From: an uncultured Salinimicrobium sp.
GTDB taxonomy: Bacteria > Bacteroidota > Bacteroidia > Flavobacteriales > Flavobacteriaceae
Assembly: GCA_946887025.1 (NCBI GenBank)
Contig: CAMPJY010000004.1
Coordinates: forward strand, 1-44,100
Direction of reading: 5' to 3'
DNA length: 44,100 bases
Both the position numbers and the translations under genes were made by a program. This document shows, piece by piece, positions 1 through 6,806 of the stretch (within the stretch, counting starts at the first letter, position 1; each line of letters begins with the position of its first letter). The notes beneath the pieces were generated by a model. That model had not been told where the DNA came from. It worked only from the letters and a program-made list of their open reading frames with translations, and did no database searches.

Positions 1-96
1 GAGGTAGTCGAACCCGAGTCGGAGGAGGAAATCTCTGAGCTGGTAAGAACTGCTGCTTCCATTCTGCTGGGGCTGGGGGTGATTGCTGTCTCCTAG
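1..96 (+). CDS. C-terminal end of an unidentified protein (partial)
   Basis: An open frame enters from the left edge in frame 1 and stops at a TAG at 94-96, giving 31 residues. The first half is strongly acidic (EVVEPESEEEISELV) and the second half is a short hydrophobic run (ILLGLGVIAV) ending two residues later, which would fit a C-terminal membrane anchor or a buried last helix. Too little is left to name a family. A gap of about 100 bases without a recognisable terminator separates it from the next plus-strand gene. Confidence 0.5.
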   Translation, partial: EVVEPESEEEISELVRTAASILLGLGVIAVS

Positions 97-202
97 GCTC
101 TTGTATCAGATCTGTCGTAAAGAAAATCAGTTTTCCGGGAATTATTTTTTATACACTTAAAGGATTAATTATTATTTTAGTTTCTAATTAATCGTTAGTC
201 AT

Positions 203-541
203 ATGACCAAAAAATTAACCTCAGTAATAGGAATCATAGCCCTGTCTTTTGTTGCAGGTTGTGGAAGCCTTAACAGCAGTACGGTATCTGAAAGAGCGAT
301 CCTTCGCCCTGCCACAGGGATTAGTGCTCCGTTCGAGGCAGCTCCGGGAGTTAGCCTGGATGGATCCTGTAAAAGTCCGTTGATAGATCCCGTGGATGGA
401 ACAGAGATCAGGATAGAACGTTCTTTTTCCAGTGGAATGGGGGAATATTCCGTTCCGGAGGGCAAATACGGAGTGGGGAAGGGAGAACTTATTCGGGTGA
501 ACTGTAATACTGGTGAGGTTGTTGGGATCGTAAAGGAATAG
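203..541 (+). CDS. small predicted lipoprotein, unknown function
   Basis: A 112-residue protein with a clear lipoprotein signal: MTKK, a hydrophobic run, then the lipobox FVAGC with the lipidated cysteine at residue 20. The mature part is about 90 residues, with a serine-rich linker (GSLNSSTVS) and no family I recognise. Two further cysteines, in GSCKSP and VNCNTG, could form a disulfide after export. The last third is glycine-rich (SGMGEYSVPEGKYGVGKGE) and likely beta-structured. The ATG at 203 is well placed for the signal peptide. The frame runs tail to tail with the minus-strand M14 hydrolase, separated by 39 bases. Export and lipidation are inferred from the signal alone; the role is unknown. 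Confidence 0.75.
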   Translation: MTKKLTSVIGIIALSFVAGCGSLNSSTVSERAILRPATGISAPFEAAPGVSLDGSCKSPLIDPVDGTEIRIERSFSSGMGEYSVPEGKYGVGKGELIRVNCNTGEVVGIVKE

Positions 542-580
542 ATCAATTTTCCAATTTGTCCCTTTTTTAATTGGAATCCT

Positions 581-1480
581 TTACGTTGTCTCCTGAATAA
601 CAAAAAAGCCGTCATTCCCCTGGGATTGATATAGGGGCATGAAAATGGTAGCATCCCAGCTACTCCTGATCTCCCTGCCGTCCTGCTTCGCCAAGAGCTG
701 GCCTTTTTCTATTTTCTCGAAATTCCGGAATCCGGGTTCCATGCTGAATTTTACTCCGTCTTCCAGGCCGTGGCGATACAGGATCCTATAAGTTGTCTGG
801 CCCTGCTTCAGATCGTCATCAAAAACCTTTACTGCCTCTGAAAATTGGGGGAGAGCTTTAGTATCCAGATTATTGGCTTCTTTTAAAGCCAGCCATATAA
901 TGGCTTCCTGATGTGCAAGCGAAGCTTCAGAATCGTGCTGTCCTGCCTCGAAAGTAAAACCGGTAAAACCCTGCTTGCTGAAATATTTATCGATGGATCC
1001 GTCCACAATATCACTGAATCCCCTGACAATATTTACCGGAAACCTATGGGCGAATTCGTCGTTGTTGCCGACTTCCTGAACTGAGACATAGGGAAGACTG
1101 TCTGAGGAGGTAGTATGACAATCCACAAAAAAACGGGAAGGAAATTGATCTTTCGAATAATCCTTTAAAACCTCGATTATCTCAAACATTTCCCTTTGCT
1201 CATGGCTTTCCGGCTCTTCCTTTTTCAGATTCTTCTCCGTCCAGGTCCTGTTCAGGTCTTCATCAATAAAACGTTTCCACTTGCCAAGGGCTTCCTGATT
1301 CCCGGATAGCCCCAGGAATGTTCCTTTCATTGAAGGTTTGCATTCTTCAAGTATTGAAAAGATCTTTTGCAGGGCCCTGACCCCGCTGGGCTCATTTCCA
1401 TGTACTCCTGCTGTAACAAGGAGCAGAGGGCCTTCTTTATCACCTTTGTATTTTCCTATTATTCTCGGAACTTCATTCAT
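581..1480 (-). CDS. AstE/AspA-type zinc hydrolase (succinylglutamate desuccinylase / aspartoacylase family)
   Basis: M14-like metallohydrolase of about 299 residues. Visible zinc ligands are H27 and E30 in VTAGVHGNEPSG and H122 in FVDCHTTSS. DLNR at 75-78 matches the substrate-carboxylate motif of the family, and E178 in FTFEAGQH fits the catalytic glutamate. Family members remove an acyl or acidic amino-acid group from an amide bond; the substrate here is unknown. An upstream TTG at 1546 would keep the frame open, but the extra 22 codons cover a low-complexity intergenic repeat, and ATG at 1480 puts the family core right at the start, so I prefer the ATG. It is the last gene of a three-gene minus-strand operon, 62 bases after the ATP-grasp gene, which suggests it trims or reverses a product of that ligase. 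The substrate cannot be read from the sequence. Confidence 0.82.
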   Translation of the reverse strand: MNEVPRIIGKYKGDKEGPLLLVTAGVHGNEPSGVRALQKIFSILEECKPSMKGTFLGLSGNQEALGKWKRFIDEDLNRTWTEKNLKKEEPESHEQREMFEIIEVLKDYSKDQFPSRFFVDCHTTSSDSLPYVSVQEVGNNDEFAHRFPVNIVRGFSDIVDGSIDKYFSKQGFTGFTFEAGQHDSEASLAHQEAIIWLALKEANNLDTKALPQFSEAVKVFDDDLKQGQTTYRILYRHGLEDGVKFSMEPGFRNFEKIEKGQLLAKQDGREIRSSWDATIFMPLYQSQGNDGFFVIQETT

Positions 1481-1542
1481 TTGGTTTAATTTTTTTTCAC
1501 GCAAAGAGCGCCGTGGTTTCGCAGTGGACGCAGAATTTATCT

Positions 1543-2592
1543 TCAAGCCATCGTGGCCAATACCTTGTTCGCTATTTTTCCCCCATATAGCTTTTTGTAC
1601 TCCAACTTTTTCTCGATTGATTCAATAATCACATCAGTGAATGTTGGCAATCCAATTTCTTTAAATCGGTCAATTCCGCCGGGACTCAGAACATTGATTT
1701 CGATGAGTTTATCTTTGACTATATCAAGTCCCACAAAGAATAAACCATCCCTGATTAGTTTGGGAGCGGTTATTTCCACAATTCTCTGCATCTCCTCGGT
1801 GAGGGGACTGCTGTCGGCTGTCGCTCCCTGAGAGAAATTACTTCTGAATTCTCCTTTTCCGGCGACACGCCTTATTATTCCATACTGCCCGTCTTTTTCA
1901 AGGACCCGGCCATTCATTAGCAGAACCCTCACATCCCCTTCCTTGACCGCAGGGAGGTATTCCTGAGCAATAATGTATCCCTGTTCCGACAGATTGGTTA
2001 TGATCTGGTTCAGATTTTTTTCATTTTTGTCAATAAAATAGACATCCCGTCCCCCTGAACCTTCCAGCGGCTTCAGAATCATCTTATTCTTCTTTTTTTC
2101 AAAAAAGTCCAGGATCTCATCCTTGCTCCGGGTGATAATGGAAGGCGGTTTAATTATGGACGGAAGCTCTTCAAAATAGAGTTTATCGATAAAGGCGTGG
2201 GAGAGGGCATAGGCGTCATTTAAAACCAGCACCCCTTCCTGCTGCATCATTCTGCCGAACGCCACGCCCGCCTGCTCAGCCCACTGACGTCCTGAACCTT
2301 CCTCTGTCGGGTTATTGCGAATGAAAAGCACGTCCAGATCAGTGGCTATAATCCTCAGAGTCTTTGCCTTTTCCCCCTGAAGGATCTCAAGGAATTCATA
2401 GGGGTCGGCGGGCTCCATGGCTTTTGGAATGTAGGTACTGTTGATGCTTAAAGGTTCATTGTGGGTGAAGGAAAAATCCCCCACCCCCATTACATAAACC
2501 TCATGTTTTCGCTTTCGTGCTTCATGCATCATAAAAACTGTGGTTCCCACCTTTTCAGTTTCAATACTATTTATTACAAAACATATTTTCAT
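1543..2592 (-). CDS. GshB/RimK-like ATP-grasp ligase
   Basis: A 349-residue ATP-grasp enzyme, which joins a carboxylate to an amine through an acyl-phosphate. The order of motifs follows glutathione synthetase: ILKPLEGSGG (about 172-181) for ATP, AQEYLPAVKEGDVRVLLMNG (about 209-228), the arginine pair and RSNFSQGA loop (241-257), and the magnesium-binding end GLDIVKDKLIEINVLSPGG (about 288-306). The N-terminal 120 residues form the substrate domain and are less typical. The last base pairs overlap: the upstream DUF1704 gene ends inside ATGA at 2589-2592, indicating translational coupling. Flavobacteria that make bacillithiol (bshA is present at 27.3 kb) generally do not depend on glutathione, so a classical GshB role is doubtful. 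With a metallopeptidase upstream and an M14-type hydrolase downstream, I infer a specialised peptide or protein-tail ligase, substrate unknown. Confidence 0.85.
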   Translation of the reverse strand: MKICFVINSIETEKVGTTVFMMHEARKRKHEVYVMGVGDFSFTHNEPLSINSTYIPKAMEPADPYEFLEILQGEKAKTLRIIATDLDVLFIRNNPTEEGSGRQWAEQAGVAFGRMMQQEGVLVLNDAYALSHAFIDKLYFEELPSIIKPPSIITRSKDEILDFFEKKKNKMILKPLEGSGGRDVYFIDKNEKNLNQIITNLSEQGYIIAQEYLPAVKEGDVRVLLMNGRVLEKDGQYGIIRRVAGKGEFRSNFSQGATADSSPLTEEMQRIVEITAPKLIRDGLFFVGLDIVKDKLIEINVLSPGGIDRFKEIGLPTFTDVIIESIEKKLEYKKLYGGKIANKVLATMA

Positions 2593-4475
2593 GCGCTTAT
2601 CATTTGTGAAAGGGATAAACCATTTCGGATTTTATTTAATCGTTCGTTTGTTTCTTTTGTGTTTAGGTATCGTGGAAGGATACTGTGCTTTTTAAGCACC
2701 TTCCTTTCCATTAGTTCATTGATGACTGGTAAATGCTTAAGGGCAAATTTTCCTATCAGCAAAGGTTCGAGCTCCCCATCTTTTTCAAGGTAATCCTTTA
2801 GTTCGACGATCCCCTGCAGGTAAATAATATCTTTGATGAATCCGCTTCCCTGCATTATCCTGGAGGTGATATTAAAAGCCCTTAAGGCTGAAAAACCGTG
2901 CTGCCGATGAAGCAGGTCGAAGATTTCCCTAAAGTCTTTTCCTTCGACTCTTGCCGAGGCGGCAACAACCCTTCCTGCCAGGGTCCTCATCCTGTTGGCA
3001 GAAAGCCCACCCACTAAATATTCGGCCAATACAGCCAGGCCCTCCTGTAAGGTATCGTAATCTGTGAGGCCGGTTGAAAGTTGTTTTAGGGGTTGCTGTA
3101 ACCCGTTATAGTAGGTGAGTATATGTGTACCCACCTCGTGCTGGATAAGGGCCAGGGTTGAAGCCGCATCCATCTGATAATCGGCAGGAATATATAATTC
3201 CCCCTGGGAAACCATAAGGATATTTACGTCATCCCTGATATGGATCTTAGAATGAAAGTTTTCATCCTGCCCCCGGAAATATTCAAACTCCTTTTCTGCG
3301 AGTTCTTTAAATTCATTGGCATCCAGAAGTTCAGCCGCTTCTGTAGGTTCTTCCTCATCAACATCTAGCAATAACTGTTTGGCCTCTTCAATGAGCTTAT
3401 CCTCAATCCCATTGTAGAGCATAAGACTGTTATAGAAGAAATGCCTGGTGCCCCGGTCGTTTAACATGCTGATCTGAAGTTCCAGCTCTTCCCTCTTTTC
3501 CCTGAAAAGGAAAGAGAGCGCCGGATCGTCGATGTCCTCGAGCTTCAGGTTATACAGTTCCCTCTTCAGCACATCGGGATCAATAGGCAGTAGTCTGTAA
3601 TGGTAATTAAGCAGTTCCTTATATCCGCTGTTAAAGAAAGTGTCTTTTACGTTCTTGATATTCGAGGGAGATATCAACCAGAGAAACTGATAGGAGGTTT
3701 CTATCCTTGCCAGTTGCAGGTCAATCTTAAGAGCTTTTTCCTTAATAGTTTGTTGGCCCAGGGCGTAGTAGCTGGACACCCCGCTATTGGTCTGCACCCT
3801 GATGAACTGGAAAATGGCTTTGTGTAGTGCACGAATAAAATTGTCTTTAAAACTTCTGAAGAAAACCGGATATTCTTCCCCATGGCGGTTCCTGTAAACC
3901 GGAGGCACCTCGAGTCCCAGTAAAAGGCAACCGCTATCTTTCAAGGCATCGACTTCCAACAAAGCTTTCTGGCCCTGCAGCTGTCGTTCCTGGGTATCTT
4001 CAACCAGCGTTCGGCTAAAATAAAGCCCTTTATATTTTTCGGTGAGGAAATCAAGTTCCTTTTTAAGCTCCTTTAGGGTAGCAGGTAATTTTACAGCTGG
4101 GCCCCTGACGGTAAAACGATCACTGCCTATCTCTCCTGCATAGACCTCCAGTAGCAGGAAACTTTTGAATTTCGACGCCATGGCATCCCCCAGGCAAAGC
4201 ATAAGTCGCCGATAACCTTCAAAGTCCTGGTTTCCGATAATTAAAAAGGAAGCTTCGCTAAGAACGAATCGGACAGTGCTTTTATCTTCCTTCCCCTCTT
4301 CTTCAGATGCAGGCAGGCGATAGATCACCAGGTAGGGAAGTTCGTCGCTCATATGTAAATACCCCCCTCCGGGAAGATGCATATCCAGTTTGCACTCCTC
4401 CTGTAATTCCTGGACAATCCTCTCTATTGATCCTTCACTAAATGGAGATGTTTCCTTTTCTGTATGTAATTCCAT
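2589..4475 (-). CDS. DUF1704 / QEGLA-motif HExxxH metallopeptidase (MATCAP-like family)
   Basis: A 628-residue protein of the family annotated as flavohemoglobin expression-modulating QEGLA motif protein. The zincin motif HEVGTH is at 446-451 and the signature QEGLA at 477-481, where E479 or E485 would complete the metal site. The eukaryotic members of DUF1704 include the tubulin tyrosine carboxypeptidase MATCAP, so a carboxypeptidase-like activity is the best guess. The N-terminal 400 residues are mixed alpha/beta, with no signal peptide or membrane segment, so the protein is cytoplasmic. It is the first gene of a minus-strand operon and overlaps the ATP-grasp gene by four bases. A short inverted repeat (CCTTTTC at 4492-4498 with GAAAAGG at 4508-4514) sits in the leader. 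The bacterial substrate is not known to me. Confidence 0.85.
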   Translation of the reverse strand: MELHTEKETSPFSEGSIERIVQELQEECKLDMHLPGGGYLHMSDELPYLVIYRLPASEEEGKEDKSTVRFVLSEASFLIIGNQDFEGYRRLMLCLGDAMASKFKSFLLLEVYAGEIGSDRFTVRGPAVKLPATLKELKKELDFLTEKYKGLYFSRTLVEDTQERQLQGQKALLEVDALKDSGCLLLGLEVPPVYRNRHGEEYPVFFRSFKDNFIRALHKAIFQFIRVQTNSGVSSYYALGQQTIKEKALKIDLQLARIETSYQFLWLISPSNIKNVKDTFFNSGYKELLNYHYRLLPIDPDVLKRELYNLKLEDIDDPALSFLFREKREELELQISMLNDRGTRHFFYNSLMLYNGIEDKLIEEAKQLLLDVDEEEPTEAAELLDANEFKELAEKEFEYFRGQDENFHSKIHIRDDVNILMVSQGELYIPADYQMDAASTLALIQHEVGTHILTYYNGLQQPLKQLSTGLTDYDTLQEGLAVLAEYLVGGLSANRMRTLAGRVVAASARVEGKDFREIFDLLHRQHGFSALRAFNITSRIMQGSGFIKDIIYLQGIVELKDYLEKDGELEPLLIGKFALKHLPVINELMERKVLKKHSILPRYLNTKETNERLNKIRNGLSLSQMISA

Positions 4476-4665
4476 AAAATTTCTTGAATTTCCTTTTCAA
4501 AACTTCTGAAAAGGCTTTCACTGCTAACATAAACCGTCCTGAGTGGCTTATGTAAATGTAACTGATTCAGGAATCTTTTTAAGAATGGGAAGACCAGTCT
4601 TGGGAATAAATTAGCATACTTTATTAATTCCTTTAGAGGGCTGTTCAGGTTTACAGGAATAAAAA

Positions 4666-4715
4666 AATTCGGGTCCTGACCCGAATTCAGCCAAATTCGG
4701 GTCAGGACCCGAATT
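4666..4715. repeat. nested palindrome: two mutually inverted 22-bp palindromic units
   Basis: AATTCGGGTCCTGACCCGAATT at 4666-4687 and its exact reverse complement at 4694-4715 are separated by six bases. Each unit is itself palindromic except for its central CT/AG. Flanking A5 (4661-4665) and T5 (4716-4720) extend the long stem to 27 bp. It could form one long hairpin or two short ones on either strand. It lies between tRNA-Arg and the start of the DUF1704 operon, where it could stop readthrough in both directions. Confidence 0.85.
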
Positions 4716-4760
4716 TTTTTGAGAAAAGAAAAAATCTAAGAATCAAAAACTAATCTTTAG

Positions 4761-4800
4761 AAAACAAAAAACCCTGTAAAACATATCGTTTACAGGGTTT
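4761..4800 (-). terminator. rho-independent terminator of tRNA-Arg
   Basis: On the minus strand a 12-bp perfect stem (AAACCCTGTAAA / TTTACAGGGTTT, plus coordinates 4769-4780 and 4789-4800) with an 8-base loop is followed by a T-rich run (plus strand A-rich 4761-4770). It starts five bases after the 3' end of the tRNA. Confidence 0.8.
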
Positions 4801-4804
4801 AAAG

Positions 4805-4878
4805 TGATCGAGACAGGATTCGAACCTGTGACCGTCTGCTTAGAAGGCAGATGCTCTATCCAACTGAGCTACTCGACC
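4805..4878 (-). tRNA. tRNA-Arg (TCT)
   Basis: 74-nt cloverleaf read on the minus strand. The acceptor stem is GGTCGAG with CTCGATC (one G-U pair), followed by discriminator A. The D arm starts TAGCTCAGTTGG, the anticodon loop CTTCTAA gives anticodon TCT (reads AGA), and the T arm contains GGTTCGAATCC. CCA is not encoded. A Bacteroidetes-type promoter lies just upstream and a strong hairpin terminator follows. Confidence 0.95.
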
Positions 4879-4891
4879 GTTTTAGCGAGTG

Positions 4892-4921
4892 CAAATATAA
4901 GACGCTTTTCAATATTGGCAA
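4892..4921 (-). promoter_or_regulatory. Bacteroidetes-type promoter for tRNA-Arg
   Basis: On the minus strand TTG (4921-4919), a 19-base spacer, then TATATTTG (4899-4892), a perfect match to the TAnnTTTG -7 element. The tRNA begins 13 bases further on. Confidence 0.65.
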
Positions 4922-5034
4922 GAAAATAATTTGTTTTATTAAAATTTGTAGCCACAGGAAGTACAACTCAGTTTTTGTATTTTTATAAAACCGAATCATT
5001 AAAATACTAACAAGACTACTAATAATTAAAAGAT

Positions 5035-5406
5035 ATGAAAGTAGGAGCATTTTCAATCAGCCTGAGTGTCAAAGACCTTCAGGCTTCAAAATCCTTTTAT
5101 GAAAAACTCGGTTTTGAGGTCTTTGCAGGTAGCCAGGATAAGAATTATCTGATCATGAAAAACGGAAATTCTCTGATCGGACTGTTTCAGAACATGTTTG
5201 AAGGAAATATCCTAACCTTTAACCCCGGCTGGGATGAGAACGCAAATGCGCTGGATGAGTACAATGATATTAGGGAAATTCAGCGACATCTAAAAGATAA
5301 GGGAATTTCCATAAACCCGGAAGTGGATGAAACCACCTCCGGGCCTGCGAGTTTTATGGTCACCGACCCGGACGGCAATGTGCTGCTGTTTGACCAGCAC
5401 CGTTGA
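5035..5406 (+). CDS. VOC-family (glyoxalase-fold) protein
   Basis: A 123-residue single-domain VOC protein. The beta-alpha-beta pattern is clear: FSISLSVKDLQASKSFYEKLGFEVF at the N-terminus, a central strand NSLIGLFQNMF, and a C-terminal FMVTDPDGNVLLFDQH with the usual PDGN turn followed by a strand. The family includes glyoxalases, fosfomycin/bleomycin resistance proteins and dioxygenases, and the metal ligands do not match glyoxalase I well, so the substrate is open. It starts at ATG 5035, 114 bases from the divergent tRNA-Arg promoter, and ends convergent to a minus-strand lipoprotein. Confidence 0.8.
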   Translation: MKVGAFSISLSVKDLQASKSFYEKLGFEVFAGSQDKNYLIMKNGNSLIGLFQNMFEGNILTFNPGWDENANALDEYNDIREIQRHLKDKGISINPEVDETTSGPASFMVTDPDGNVLLFDQHR

Positions 5407-5471
5407 GTTTGACTTCAGAAATTATTGATGAGCCTCGTTCATTTTCCACTTTGGGTTGGGAAAAATGGAAA

Positions 5472-5768
5472 TTAAAAAGTTGTCAATTCCTCCCAGGCTT
5501 CGGCTTTCTCCCTTGCCATGGAATCAATTTTGGAAGTGCTGCTTTTAATTAAGGAATCATATTCCTTTATCTGATCGGCTCCTGATTTTACTACAGAATC
5601 AAAGGATTCTATGGTTTTAAAACCATCGTCCACCGCTGAATTCAGTTCCGCTGCCCTTTCATTCAATTCATTCAGTTTTTCCGTTGCTTGTTTTCTCGAT
5701 TCGCTGCAGGATGCTAAAAAACCGGCAGTGATAATTAATATAAAGCTGTTCTTAAGGAGTTGTTTCAT
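5472..5768 (-). CDS. small coiled-coil lipoprotein
   Basis: A 98-residue lipoprotein: MKQLLKN, a hydrophobic stretch and the lipobox GFLASC with the lipidated cysteine at 21. The mature 77 residues are charged and almost entirely helical, with heptad-like spacing of Leu, Ala, Phe and Ile (KLNELNERAAELNSAV, then DSLIKSSTSKIDSM), so a coiled-coil rod anchored by lipid is likely, in the manner of Lpp-like spacers, though no homology is claimed. A -7-like element TATCTTTG is present on the minus strand at 5807-5800, 32 bases before the ATG, without a clear -33. Function unknown. Confidence 0.7.
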   Translation of the reverse strand: MKQLLKNSFILIITAGFLASCSESRKQATEKLNELNERAAELNSAVDDGFKTIESFDSVVKSGADQIKEYDSLIKSSTSKIDSMAREKAEAWEELTTF

Positions 5769-5860
5769 TTTGTATCTATTGCTGATTTCTAATAGGCCTC
5801 AAAGATAGGCAATTAAAAACCCTCCTGCCATCTTTGAAAGATATAGTGAGGCTCTTCAAA

Positions 5861-6736
5861 TCAGTTCTTCAGCTTTTTCCAGATCCTGCTGAAAAGGTTT
5901 ACGAACAACAGCACAAGGAATCCAACCACCAGCCCGGTTAGGAATTCAACTAGCATTCCGGGCAGATTTTCGAACAGGTCGTGCAGGTAATGTATATTAT
6001 GTACAAAAATACCTCCTGAAACCAGGAGCAGGGCTATGGTACCAATGACTGACAGGCTTTTAATGACTTTAGGCAGGGCGTTTACCAGGAACAGACCTAT
6101 CTTATCGGAAATGCTGTTTTTCCTTTCGTTGAGACTAATAAGTTTAGTTCCAAATTCATCCATCCTCACGATCAGTGCTACCAGGCCATACACCCCAACG
6201 GTAGCTACAAGGGCGATAAGGCTCACCACCAGGATCTGAGTAATCAGGGCTTCATTCTGAACGCTGCCCAGGGCTATTATTACGATCTCCACAGAAAGTA
6301 TAAAATCAGTTACGATAGCCGATTTTATTTTTTCTTTTTCAATTCTAAGAACTTCTTCCTCGGAAATCTCTTCCAGTTTTGGAGTTTCCGTCTGGTGGGC
6401 GTGGGGAAAGAAAAATTCATATATTTTCTCCGCCCCTTCATAGGCTAAATAAAGTCCGCCTATGATCAGGATAATGCTTATGGCCGATGGCACGAAAGCG
6501 CTGAGCAGAAATGCCAGGGGTAAAATAATAAGTTTGTTTAGGGCTGAGCCTTTGGTAATTGCCCAAAGCACCGGCAATTCCCTGGAAGACATAAATCCCG
6601 ATGCCTTTTCTGCATTTACTGCCAGATCATCGCCTAAAATCCCTGCTGTCTTCTTTCCGGCGACTTTTCCCATCACCGCCACATCATCCATTAAAGTTGC
6701 TATATCGTCGAGAAGTGCAAAAAATCCTGAGGCCAT
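5861..6736 (-). CDS. yedI: DUF808 inner-membrane protein, YedI-like
   Basis: A 291-residue multispanning membrane protein whose N-terminus ASGFFALLDDIATLMDD and following GKVAGKKTAGILGDDLAVNA are the signature of the DUF808 / YedI family. At least five hydrophobic segments are visible: LIILPLAFLLSAFVP, the Ile-rich stretch after it, FILSVEIVIIALGSV, LVVSLIALVATVGVYGLVAL, and two near the C-terminus (IGTIALLLVSGGIFV, LTGLVVGFLVLLFVNLF). The acidic loop HAHQTETPKLEEISEEEV separates the first pair from the rest. No biochemical function is established for the family, to my knowledge. It stands alone on the minus strand between the lipoprotein and the histidine kinase. Confidence 0.85.
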   Translation of the reverse strand: MASGFFALLDDIATLMDDVAVMGKVAGKKTAGILGDDLAVNAEKASGFMSSRELPVLWAITKGSALNKLIILPLAFLLSAFVPSAISIILIIGGLYLAYEGAEKIYEFFFPHAHQTETPKLEEISEEEVLRIEKEKIKSAIVTDFILSVEIVIIALGSVQNEALITQILVVSLIALVATVGVYGLVALIVRMDEFGTKLISLNERKNSISDKIGLFLVNALPKVIKSLSVIGTIALLLVSGGIFVHNIHYLHDLFENLPGMLVEFLTGLVVGFLVLLFVNLFSRIWKKLKN

Positions 6737-6806
6737 ATAAGAGTTTGATTAGGTAGAATAAGTTTTGTTCAATTATAAATCGAATTTAATATTTTTTCGA
6801 AAATAT

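Noticed and set aside
1481..1546. N-terminal extension of the M14 hydrolase from the TTG at 1546
   Set aside because: The extra codons fall on a low-complexity GCAAAGAGCGCC...GACGCAG intergenic repeat, and ATG at 1480 starts the family core directly.
2461..2793. Opposite-strand frames inside the ATP-grasp and DUF1704 genes
   Set aside because: Antisense shadows of well-supported coding sequence, without motifs of their own.
4856..5056. Open frame crossing the tRNA-Arg region
   Set aside because: It overlaps the tRNA and its promoter and has no protein family signal.
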